Positions 8,325-17,600 of a DNA stretch of 56,890 nucleotides are shown here, piece by piece. Under the pieces are notes generated by a model. That model was not told the origin of the DNA. It was given only the letters and a program-made list of their open reading frames with translations, and made no database searches. Both the position numbers and the translations under genes were made by a program. Within the stretch, counting starts at the first letter, position 1. Each line of letters opens with the position of its first letter. Origin of the DNA: SIG440 sp045631525 (GTDB taxonomy: Bacteria; Bacillota; Clostridia; Monoglobales; Monoglobaceae); assembly GCA_045631525.1 (NCBI GenBank), contig JAZQUY010000011.1:1-56890 (forward strand), given 5' to 3'.

Positions 8325-8353
8325 ATTCTACCACAAATTTCACAAAAAGTCAA
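8325..8353 (-). promoter_or_regulatory. Sigma-A promoter of the 6405-8063 gene
   Basis: TTGACT (8353-8348), a 17-base spacer and TAGAAT (8330-8325) on the minus strand. It lies in the 349-bp gap below the 8413-12411 gene and would give a leader of roughly 255 bases. The rest of the gap is AT-rich with no coding frame. Confidence 0.75.
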
Positions 8354-8412
8354 CTCTTTTCACAAAATTCAATTGTGTAAATTTCCATAAAAGATACTTG
8401 TTTCCCTTTTTG

Positions 8413-11400
8413 CTATACCAGATTGTCAATAACCTCCTGATACAAATCAACGGATGTCGCCTTATCCATAATGCAATATGATGTATCAGTTTCACGGAGG
8501 ACCTTTCCAAGCTTATTGCAAAGAGCCTGGATATCAAAATAACCATTTGAATCTGCGGTAACATTTACACTTCCGCCACCGAGTTTCAATGTAGTGCTTG
8601 CGCCTGTTCCGGAAGCTGTCAGGCCGAATATTTTTTCAGCTGTGGCAGTATCTACTTTACCATTACTTACACTTGACTCATAATATTCGCCATAAATCCA
8701 CGAAACGCCTTTTGTCTTTGACACCACACACTGTCTTTGTGCAATAGTTCCAACCGGGTTATAACCAATGAAATATCTGAAATGAGGCTGAGGAAATCTC
8801 TTAAGGGATTTCATCTTGCTTATGTCCTGAACACCGATATGTCTGAGGCCGGGGCCCTGAAGGCTGTCCATCTTCCAATACAAGTGTCCGTCGCGGAAAT
8901 GGTACATATTGAGGTCACTCAATTGATTATACGGAACATTTGTTGTCGCTATAAGGTCAGAAACGTATTCCCATGTTTCCATTCCGTCATAGCTGACCGC
9001 AAGTGCAGAACGATTTCTCGGTAATCCACTACTTATTTGGTAAGCAGGTTCTGTATCATACATAAATGCTGCATAATATGTTTGTGGATTGTCATGGTCA
9101 CGGATTATACTGTAAGTAGAGGCAACAGACACAAGCCCCGAAAAATATGGAGTTTTGTCAAATGTTCTGCCGTTGTCAAACGACTTGTAATAGGTTACAA
9201 AGCCTGTATTTGAACGGAAGTAAAGCCATACCTCATTCTTCCTTGGGGTGTCAACCACTATCATTTCATCCGAGACAATTCCTGTTTCATAGTGTGTAAA
9301 TTCGGTTTCAGATTTTGTCCAATTCATTCCGTCATCACTGTAGAACACTGCCATACGAGTGAAGCCTTCATAACCGCTTGAGAACACAGCAAAAATTCTG
9401 CCGTCCTTAGTGCAGCGAAGTCTTTCGCCTGTTCCTATATAACCATAAGTTCCGTCGTGAATCAAATACTGCTGGCTCCAGGTCTTACCGCCGTTTGTTG
9501 AAACAATCGAATACTGAGCCGTATTTATAGCCGCTCTTCCTGGAACAAGACCAACGAGGTTTCCGTTGGGCATAGCAGTATAATCAACCACACAGTATTG
9601 GCTGGTAAACGGGCTGCCATATGATCTCTGCCACGTCTTACCGTTGTCAGTGGTTTTGATTCCACCCTGAGCATCCTTGGTTGCTATTCCGTATACGGTG
9701 CCGTCAGCATCCTTGTGGAAAGTACCCACACCGCCTACATTTGCATAGTTTCGGTCAATAGCCCAATTTCCGACAGAATCTATATCCTCACCGACAAACT
9801 GAAGAGGAACAAAAATGTTCGCTCCGGGAGTAACACGGTTTTGACCAACATACCTAAAATCATCAAAGCTGTATGCAGAATTTTCAACGCCCAAGCCAAA
9901 CCGTCCATAATGAATCAAATCAAGGTCAACGGGGAGGGTTTTTGTGAATGCCGCCTCACCGTTTACCATAAGGGTAACGGTATATCCCTCACAGACAACC
10001 TCAAAATCATACCACTTTCCTGCCTGAAGTTTTGTCGCAGCACTCTGTGTTTCTTCTTCAGCAAAAGATCCGTCCAGTTGCATAATCTCAAAGAACCAGC
10101 TTTGGCTGCCAAAGTCATAGCCTATCTTTGTATGCTGTTGTGCAAGGGACTGTCTGATGATTGCAAAAACTTTGCCTGATGCACTATCCACTCTTCCACG
10201 CCATTTGAGGCTCGGATACTGGTCAACAGCATTCAGCACATAAACGCCTGTGCCGTTGAGCTTCATATAGTGGTTTCCGCTTGAGTCGGAGGTGCGTGTT
10301 GCTTCAATCCCCCCCTCAGATGCCGCAGTTCTGTAATTTATCGGCCCCTCTTGCCAGTAGTACTCATGTGAAAGTTCTGCATCACCCTCGAAATTTTCGC
10401 TGTGATAATACACATCGTCTGTCTTCTTCATTGCAAAGAAGCTTGAAGAACTTGAGCTTGTCACTGTTCTTTTCACCTTTGGGGTGCCTCCCCCAAAAAC
10501 CATACGGAAGTTTCCTACCGGCTCATTGTTGAGGGTGAGCTGTGCAACGCCGTGACCCACTGTCAGTCGATAGTAACCTGTTTTCACTGAATCCGCAAGC
10601 TTTTGTTCTGTGGGGGCAACGCCTGTCGTCAGCTGACGTTTTGCATAAATTCCGTCATTCCTGAAATAAAGTGTTGAACCATACATTCCGTCGTTTATGT
10701 ATATTTCTTCGGTTGATGAGTCTTTTTTGTCAAACTCAAGTGAATAATATTGGATATTGGGGATTGCGTCAGCCTCAAAGCTGCCGCCATTTTCAATGCT
10801 TAACAGCTCCGCTTTCACACCGCTGCTTTTCACTTCGAGATTCGAAAGGCTTGAATGTGATATAGCGGCAGATGCAGTGTCATAGGGCAGAAGAATTGAC
10901 TTCAGGAATTGTCCGTTCCAGTAAATCTCTGCGTGTCCTGATGCCACCACTATTTTATATTCACCACCGCCTATGTTGGCATACGTTTCACTTCCGTCTG
11001 CTGTTGTGTAGGTAACGCCATCTCTTGTGTGCTGTATTGAGAGTCTGAAATAGCCGTCGTTTATTGTGAGACTTCCGTCGCCCTGTATATATTTGTAATC
11101 AATCTCATATTCACGACCGATATCAAAGGCTTTGCCTTCTTTGTAGTCAACCTTGATAATCTGCGGCTTACTTTGAACAATCAAGCCAGATTCACAATAT
11201 ATCTTTGTAAGAATTGTGTTTGTGCCTATCTTGAGTCCCTGAATATTCTTTGTAAAATTCGCATCTCGGCTGCCATAGGGCTGGCCGTTAACGTAAAACT
11301 GCACCGTTGACGCTGTTTCAGCAGTACTGTTCAGTGTAGCCGTTGCCATAACTTTGCTACCATAGCTGAGGCTGTCACCCGCATTCATTTTTTCAAGAGT

Positions 11401-12411
11401 ACTGGGTCTTCCCACATGGATCAAAAACGGCATACCCTCTGTCTCGCACTTGAGGTCAAGGGTGATTGTCGTATTTGGCTGAAGTAATGGGGTTATTGTT
11501 TTTCCCCATGAGGATAGCGTCGCACTCTCGCTATTTGATTTTATTGAGTAATAGCTATTTCCGTTTTCCTCGGTTTTTTGAACTGCATCAACATTTGTTA
11601 CCGAAAAACCGTCAGGAGCGTCTTCGAAATCCTCTGAGTATGAAATGCCGTGGCTCTGGTTTGGGGTGTTTCCCGCAACCAGCTTGTAGGTATTGATTTT
11701 GATGTTGTCAAAGTCAAGCACCGGTGCATCTGCATACGGCATATTCCATTCAAATGTTCCGCCTGCAAAGGCTTTGCCGCCTAAGTAGAATTTGTATTCA
11801 CTTGCATCAAGATACTTTGGTGAAAAATCTGCATAGCATCTTGTGGCAGGCAATTTGAGCCCGTCAAAAGCCACTGCCAGCTGTCTGATTTCTCCGTCTC
11901 CATCTTGCACAAATGCTTTTTCACAAACGGCTGTTGCGGTTGTGGCAGACTCATTGATAACCATTTTGTATGTACGCACTGTGTTTGCACTGAGGCTGTC
12001 ATAGGGAATAGTTATCCCATATCCGCTACCAGCCACACCTCTGTTGGGTGCATACCAATACAGTGAATAGTTTGTGTTTTCTGTATCTGTCACAGTATAG
12101 TCCTTTTCAGACGATACGCTGAATTCAAGGACATATTTGGTCTTTCCTTTTCCAAGATCCAGATTTGAGCCAAGGTTGAAAGCGGGGTTTTCAACTCTTA
12201 TTTTTCCGGAAACAACCTCCGCTGTACCGCTTGACTCCTCTGTATCAGTTCCCACTGTAAAGTCAGTCAACGCGCCTGAAAAATCCTGATTGAGCCGGAC
12301 CACATCAGGGGAATACTTAACCGCTCCCTGAGGAACAAATGCCCCTGCAGGGGTTGACAGCATTGCCAAAATAACTGTCATAACAAGAAAACTGCTTAAA
12401 AGTTTTTTCAT
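8413..12411 (-). CDS. Large secreted protein with a sialidase-fold (BNR) propeller
   Basis: A 1332-residue exported protein. Order of parts: signal peptide (1-24); N-terminal region resembling the 6405-8063 protein (25-245); the first half only of the shared module (255-335, ending MPFLIHVGRPS); an Ig-like domain (350-425); beta-rich domains (430-850) including a concanavalin-like part; a propeller (about 875-1240); and a C-terminal domain (1250-1332) that loosely resembles copper amine oxidase N-domain stalks. Six Asp boxes occur (TTDNGKTW, STNGGKTW, YSDDGMNW, SFDNGRTF, SYDGMETW, SKTKGVSW), as in six-bladed sialidases. No FRIP arginine motif is seen, so sialidase activity is unproven. The ATG at 12411 has AAAGGG 8 bases upstream. 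It follows the next gene by 33 bp. Confidence 0.85.
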   Translation of the reverse strand: MKKLLSSFLVMTVILAMLSTPAGAFVPQGAVKYSPDVVRLNQDFSGALTDFTVGTDTEESSGTAEVVSGKIRVENPAFNLGSNLDLGKGKTKYVLEFSVSSEKDYTVTDTENTNYSLYWYAPNRGVAGSGYGITIPYDSLSANTVRTYKMVINESATTATAVCEKAFVQDGDGEIRQLAVAFDGLKLPATRCYADFSPKYLDASEYKFYLGGKAFAGGTFEWNMPYADAPVLDFDNIKINTYKLVAGNTPNQSHGISYSEDFEDAPDGFSVTNVDAVQKTEENGNSYYSIKSNSESATLSSWGKTITPLLQPNTTITLDLKCETEGMPFLIHVGRPSTLEKMNAGDSLSYGSKVMATATLNSTAETASTVQFYVNGQPYGSRDANFTKNIQGLKIGTNTILTKIYCESGLIVQSKPQIIKVDYKEGKAFDIGREYEIDYKYIQGDGSLTINDGYFRLSIQHTRDGVTYTTADGSETYANIGGGEYKIVVASGHAEIYWNGQFLKSILLPYDTASAAISHSSLSNLEVKSSGVKAELLSIENGGSFEADAIPNIQYYSLEFDKKDSSTEEIYINDGMYGSTLYFRNDGIYAKRQLTTGVAPTEQKLADSVKTGYYRLTVGHGVAQLTLNNEPVGNFRMVFGGGTPKVKRTVTSSSSSSFFAMKKTDDVYYHSENFEGDAELSHEYYWQEGPINYRTAASEGGIEATRTSDSSGNHYMKLNGTGVYVLNAVDQYPSLKWRGRVDSASGKVFAIIRQSLAQQHTKIGYDFGSQSWFFEIMQLDGSFAEEETQSAATKLQAGKWYDFEVVCEGYTVTLMVNGEAAFTKTLPVDLDLIHYGRFGLGVENSAYSFDDFRYVGQNRVTPGANIFVPLQFVGEDIDSVGNWAIDRNYANVGGVGTFHKDADGTVYGIATKDAQGGIKTTDNGKTWQRSYGSPFTSQYCVVDYTAMPNGNLVGLVPGRAAINTAQYSIVSTNGGKTWSQQYLIHDGTYGYIGTGERLRCTKDGRIFAVFSSGYEGFTRMAVFYSDDGMNWTKSETEFTHYETGIVSDEMIVVDTPRKNEVWLYFRSNTGFVTYYKSFDNGRTFDKTPYFSGLVSVASTYSIIRDHDNPQTYYAAFMYDTEPAYQISSGLPRNRSALAVSYDGMETWEYVSDLIATTNVPYNQLSDLNMYHFRDGHLYWKMDSLQGPGLRHIGVQDISKMKSLKRFPQPHFRYFIGYNPVGTIAQRQCVVSKTKGVSWIYGEYYESSVSNGKVDTATAEKIFGLTASGTGASTTLKLGGGSVNVTADSNGYFDIQALCNKLGKVLRETDTSYCIMDKATSVDLYQEVIDNLV

Positions 12412-12444
12412 ATCATTTTCCCTTTCTGAATTCAAACTCAACCA

Positions 12445-14550
12445 TTATTGTGTGATTTCAATAGGCGCGCCAAGGATGGGCTTGCCTCCTGTAAGGTGGT
12501 TCCACATATAAAGCTTTGTTATGCTTCCTGCCTTGATATTTAGATCAGCAAAGTTTGTACCGCCATCGAGTTCCGCAAAATCAATGTCCACCAAGACATC
12601 ATTCTCGTCATATGAGGCAAGAACAACCGCTTCGATTTCCTCGCTTGATTCAACAAAAAGCTCTGCATCGGTATCGGTCACATATCCTGAATATACAACG
12701 TCGTCGTTTGCAAACTGAAGATTATCCACAGAATATTCAGTATTTATCTTGTCGCTATCATTCAGTCTTGCGTTGTAATAGCCAAGATGAAGCATATCTG
12801 CTCTTGTGGTAAACGAAGCATCATACAGATAATCCGCGCCTTCAAGATCTTCGGTAGTATACATAAGATCCGCTCCATACGGCGCAATAATACCGGTCAG
12901 TTCTTCATACTCACTGTCTGCGGCGCCACGCTCTTTTCGATAAACCGTTACAAATTCATCATGATTGTCTACGAAGGATTTACCTCCATCATAATCACCC
13001 ACAACAATTTTGTAGGTATACCATGTATCGTCAGCCTTACCCACAAAGGCAAGTCCAAGGTCGTCAGTATTTTGTTGCCCTATGGCTACGTCGTGCCCCG
13101 CCTTTTTGACCGTGAATATAGTTTCGGCACTTGTTTTGCCATCACTGCATTTTGCCGTAAGCCTGTATACACCCGGCTTTGCACCTGTTAGAGTATAGTT
13201 GAAACCGCTGTATCTGCCTGTTCCCACTTTGATTCCATTCAGGTAATAGTCAACCGTCTTTGAAATATTCGAAAATCCGGAGATATTTACATCAAAATTG
13301 ATGCTCGCTCCCTCGGTGAATACTGCATTTGCTGCCGGCGACGTGATATAGAACGAATCTTCAAGGTACGGTGTATACTTTTGCCAGTCCATAATAACGC
13401 CGCCCGAATGGTTAGCCGCCGTATAGTCATTGCCTACCGCCGTTTGCCACAGACCTGTCGCGCTGGGGTTAACCCTATATCTCACAAGCTCTTTATACTC
13501 GCTGTCTTTTGTCTCGCCGTCTTTTTTGACATACCAGGTAACCCACGTGTCACGGAATTCACCCTTGAGTATAACCCAGTCATAACCCAAACTATAGGCT
13601 ATGCCTTGAGGTCCGCTGTAATCGGGGTCCACGAACCACTGTCCATAGCAAGCAAAGTCAACCGCGTTTTCCGAAAAGGTTATCCAGGTGTAACGGCTAT
13701 CGGTTGCTACCCTTACGGTAAAATATGCCTGATTCAGACTTTCGTCAACCTTTATGCTCTTGAGCCTGAATTCAACATCAAAATTCTTCGGCGCCTTGAG
13801 AGGATGCTCTATGTAAGAGGAAAACCCTCTTTCATTCTCTTTGTAAATTTGAACTGTACCGTTTTCTGCGTCATGGGAAAAAAACTTACCATTTGTGCCT
13901 TCAGGAACGCGGTAGTCTGAGGTGTTCGGGTCATATACTGTATAATTTTCGGTAAAAGCCGCTGTATAGCCCGTCGCGGGGAGTATCGGACCTTCACCGT
14001 TCATAAGTGATGCAAAGCTTACTTCTTTTACTTCAATTTCGCCGCCAAGTTCTGCCCAAAAAGAAAATGTGTCACCAGTGTATGCAGTTGAATCCTGCAC
14101 AGTGAGCGTCTGCACTCCGGCATAACTTCCATCATAATACACCGTCTGCTTGTTTTCTATGTGGTCAATTTCGAGCCTGTAGGTGTGATAGCTTCCATCC
14201 CAGCTTCCCGGGGTGTTTACCCGGAAGTCGCCTACCATCGTCGTGAAATATCCGTCCCTGATATAGCCACCGAGTCTGGTAAATGACGCCTTCCCCTGAA
14301 GTCCAATACTTGCGCTTGAGTTGTTTACCTTCACGCTGAACTCAACGGCATATTTTCTGGGCCTCCATGGTGTATACGTATACGTCATTTGATTGCCACT
14401 GGAAAGCTTTCTTGAACCATCGGCCAAAGTGGTATAAGTTCCTGTCCAGCCGGTCCAATTGCTCTCCGCGGAAACGTCAAGCGGTTTCACCGAAACCAGC
14501 ATCGTGCAGAAAACCGCAACCATACATATAAGTGAAATAAATCTCTTCAT
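12445..14550 (-). CDS. Secreted beta-rich protein, mosaic of two neighbouring families
   Basis: A 701-residue exported protein of unknown function. The signal peptide (MKRFISLICMVAVFCTM) and residues 30-480 match the N-terminal part of the 14670-19169 protein: two concanavalin-like domains with shared motifs (SVKV, LQGK, GGYIRDG, VTWYV, KYTPY) and an Ig-like domain (DYYLNGIKVG). From about residue 485 it switches to the second half of the shared module (WYTYKIVVGDY, VYRKERGAADSEYEELT), then the C-terminal domain ending MWNHLTGGKPILGAPI. The ATG at 14550 was chosen over an upstream start at 14601 because AGAAAGGAG precedes it and the signal peptide starts there. It lies 33 bp before the 8413-12411 gene, so the two are co-transcribed. 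Confidence 0.8.
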   Translation of the reverse strand: MKRFISLICMVAVFCTMLVSVKPLDVSAESNWTGWTGTYTTLADGSRKLSSGNQMTYTYTPWRPRKYAVEFSVKVNNSSASIGLQGKASFTRLGGYIRDGYFTTMVGDFRVNTPGSWDGSYHTYRLEIDHIENKQTVYYDGSYAGVQTLTVQDSTAYTGDTFSFWAELGGEIEVKEVSFASLMNGEGPILPATGYTAAFTENYTVYDPNTSDYRVPEGTNGKFFSHDAENGTVQIYKENERGFSSYIEHPLKAPKNFDVEFRLKSIKVDESLNQAYFTVRVATDSRYTWITFSENAVDFACYGQWFVDPDYSGPQGIAYSLGYDWVILKGEFRDTWVTWYVKKDGETKDSEYKELVRYRVNPSATGLWQTAVGNDYTAANHSGGVIMDWQKYTPYLEDSFYITSPAANAVFTEGASINFDVNISGFSNISKTVDYYLNGIKVGTGRYSGFNYTLTGAKPGVYRLTAKCSDGKTSAETIFTVKKAGHDVAIGQQNTDDLGLAFVGKADDTWYTYKIVVGDYDGGKSFVDNHDEFVTVYRKERGAADSEYEELTGIIAPYGADLMYTTEDLEGADYLYDASFTTRADMLHLGYYNARLNDSDKINTEYSVDNLQFANDDVVYSGYVTDTDAELFVESSEEIEAVVLASYDENDVLVDIDFAELDGGTNFADLNIKAGSITKLYMWNHLTGGKPILGAPIEITQ

Positions 14551-14592
14551 GTTTTCTCCTTTCTTGCAAAAAGGATTTATTATTCCATATTG

Positions 14593-14635
14593 CAATACCA
14601 AAATCTCCTATGTGAAAATATAGGAGATTTGGTAT
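14593..14635 (-). promoter_or_regulatory. Long intercistronic stem-loop
   Basis: A 17-bp stem (14593-14610 with 14619-14635, one bulged A, 8-base loop) in the 119-bp gap between the 14670-19169 and 12445-14550 genes. On the minus strand it is not followed by a clean T run, so a processing, stabilising or partial-termination role is as likely as a terminator. Confidence 0.55.
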
Positions 14636-14669
14636 TATTTTGGTTCGAAACAACAGTATCTTCCTTAAA

Positions 14670-17600
14670 CTATACCATGTTGTCTACACTTGTCTGGAAT
14701 TGCTGAACTGCTTCAGCATTGTCCAGAATAACATAGGAATTTTCTGCTTCACGGAATACCTTTCCATAAATTCCACTGAGAGTTTCTAGGTCAAGATAAC
14801 CATCCTTCAAAATCTCTCTTTCAGCACTTCCTGCTGTGCCATTGTTGTCATATTCCTTTGATCCTTCGGTGAAGGTAACCTTTCCGTCGCCCATCTTGAG
14901 AGTAACCTTGTTTCCTGACCTAACAGCCGTAACGCCAAAGGTATTCTCTATTGTACCAAGATCGGCTCTTCCGTCCTTGACACTTGACACAGAATATATT
15001 CCATAGTACCAAGCACTGCCCTTATCCTTTGAAATAACACAATGCTTATCTGCAAGGTTTGTCGCTACATCGTGTCCAAGGTAATAGATGAAGTGATACT
15101 GAGGAAGTCTCTTCAGGGATTTTATCTTGCTGAGATCCTGAGAGCCAACCTGCTTGAGACCGTAGCCGTCAAGAGCGTCCACCTTGTAGTACAAGATGCC
15201 GTCATAAATTCTCATAAGAATGTCACTCATTCTCAGGTGTGATACGCTTCCTGTTGAAACAAGGTCAGAAACAAATTCCCATGTTTCCATTCCGTCATGG
15301 CTTACAAGAAGAGCATACTGAGTTCTGGGGCTTCCGCCTCTTGACTGCTGTACTGGCTCGGTACCGTACTGAAGACCTACATAATATGTATACGGGTCGT
15401 TTTCATCCTTTTGGATGCTGACACAACATTCGCACTGGGGAAGGCTTGTATAATGCCACTCGGTTTCAAATGTTTTGCCGCCGTCATATGATGGGAGATA
15501 CACTACAAAGCCTGTGTTTGTACGGGCGTAAATTCTTATTTCGCCATCAGGAGTATCAATAACGAACATTTCGTTTATAACTACACCGCCAACAGCTTCA
15601 TGTGTAATGAATTCAGGATTTGACTGATGCCAGTTTATGCCATCCTCTGTATAGAACACAGAAAAACGTGTATAACTTTCCATACCCGATTCAAAGCATA
15701 CAAAAACCTTGTCGCCTATGGTACGAGTACGATCACCTGTTCCAATCCAGCCATATGTGCCATCGTGAATAAGATATTTTTCACTCCAGGTCTTTCCACC
15801 GTCTTTAGAAATCCTTGAATACTGAGGTTGCATAGCTGAAGGAGTATTTATTACAGCAACAATAGTGCCGTCAGGGAGTGTTGCTACATTAGATGTGTAC
15901 TCAGGAAGAGTAACAGGACTTGCCCCCTCATTCATTTTCCAGGTTTTTCCTCCATCAGTAATCTTCAAACCCACATTTGCACCAGTGTGTCCACCGTAAG
16001 AATATACTGTGCCGTCATCAAGCTTCCAGAAGTCACCTACATCACCAATACGTCCATACAGGCTTCTTTCCAACGCCCAGTTTCCGTTCCATGTATTTAT
16101 GTCTGCTTCCGCAAACTGGAGAGCTACATAGTTTCTTGCCCCTGGGGTAACACGATTTTCACCCTTGTATTCAAAGTCGTCAAAGCTATACTTTGAGTTC
16201 TGAACACCCACGCCCATCTTTCCAAACCAGATGGTATCAAGATTATATTCGAGCCTGGTTTTGAAAACTTCTTTGCCGTTTACTAAAAGTGTAACATAAA
16301 AGTCCTCGGTCTTCACTTCGAAATCATACCATTCGCCTGCCTTCAGAGCATTTGGGGCAAGCTTGCTGTCCTGGTCAATTGTTGGACCGTTGTTTTTGAT
16401 ACCTTCGTGGAACCAGCTCTTTTTGTCAAAGTCGTATCCTATTTTCTCATGTGCGTGTGACTGACCCATTCTGATTACCGCAAAAACTCTGCCGGTAGCC
16501 TCTTCAACCCTTCCACGCCACTTGAGCTGGGGATATCTGTCGCTGGCATTGAGAACGTATACACCTGAACCTTCGATAGTGGTGAAATGATTTCCGCCTT
16601 CTTCCTTCAGCTCTGTTTTTATTTCTTCTGAACCTGCCAAACGATAGTTCGTTACACTTTCATACCAATAATCTTTTGATGGAAGCTCTGCTGTGTTTTC
16701 AAAATCGTCACTGTGGTAATAAACGTCATTTGAATTTTTAAGAACAAACACGCTGGAAGATGCGGGGTTTGACATTGTTCTCTTTATCTCTGCTTGTGAT
16801 GAATAATAGTCAATAAACCTGAAATTTCCTACGAGCTCATTGTTACAGTAAAGATGGGCAATACCATGACCAACTGTCATACGGTAATATCCAGGTTTCA
16901 CCTCATCTGTGAGCTTGAGTTCTGTGGGCGGTAAATTCACTCTGAGCTGACGAAGTGCATAGATACCGTCTTCGCGGAAATAAAGTGTCGCATTGTAGTG
17001 TCCGTCGCTTACATAAACCTCTTCGGTCGATGTGTCTTTCTTGTCAAATTCAAGTGAGTAATAATACTGCTCTTTCACAGGAAGAGGACCTGAAGACCAT
17101 GTTGTCATATTGTTCTTCCACTCTGTACCGGCGATCTCGGTTTTTACACCGCTGCCCGCAAGGGTAAGGTTTTTAACACCTGAATTTGTGAATTCTGCCT
17201 TTGCCGGTTTGTAGGGAAGCAAAATTGACTTGAGAAACTGATTCTTCCAATAAATTTCTGCGTGACCTGCGGTAACAACCACCTTGTATTCGCCATAGCC
17301 GATATTTTTGTAGGTTTCTGTACCCTGGTCTGTCACATAAGTGATGCCATCCTTGTTATTGGTGATTGACAAGTCGAAATATCCATCATTTAAGTGAATT
17401 TTTCCTGTGCCTGATTTGTAATCATAGCTGAGTTCATACTCACGGCCGATTTCAAACTTAGCACCTTTAACATAGCTGACATCCACATTTTCGGTATTAG
17501 TCTGAACACAAACATTTGCACTGTCATAAACCTTTGCAACAACCAAGTTTGTGCCAATCCTGAAGTTCTTTATTTCAGTTTCAAAGGGAGCTGATTTATC

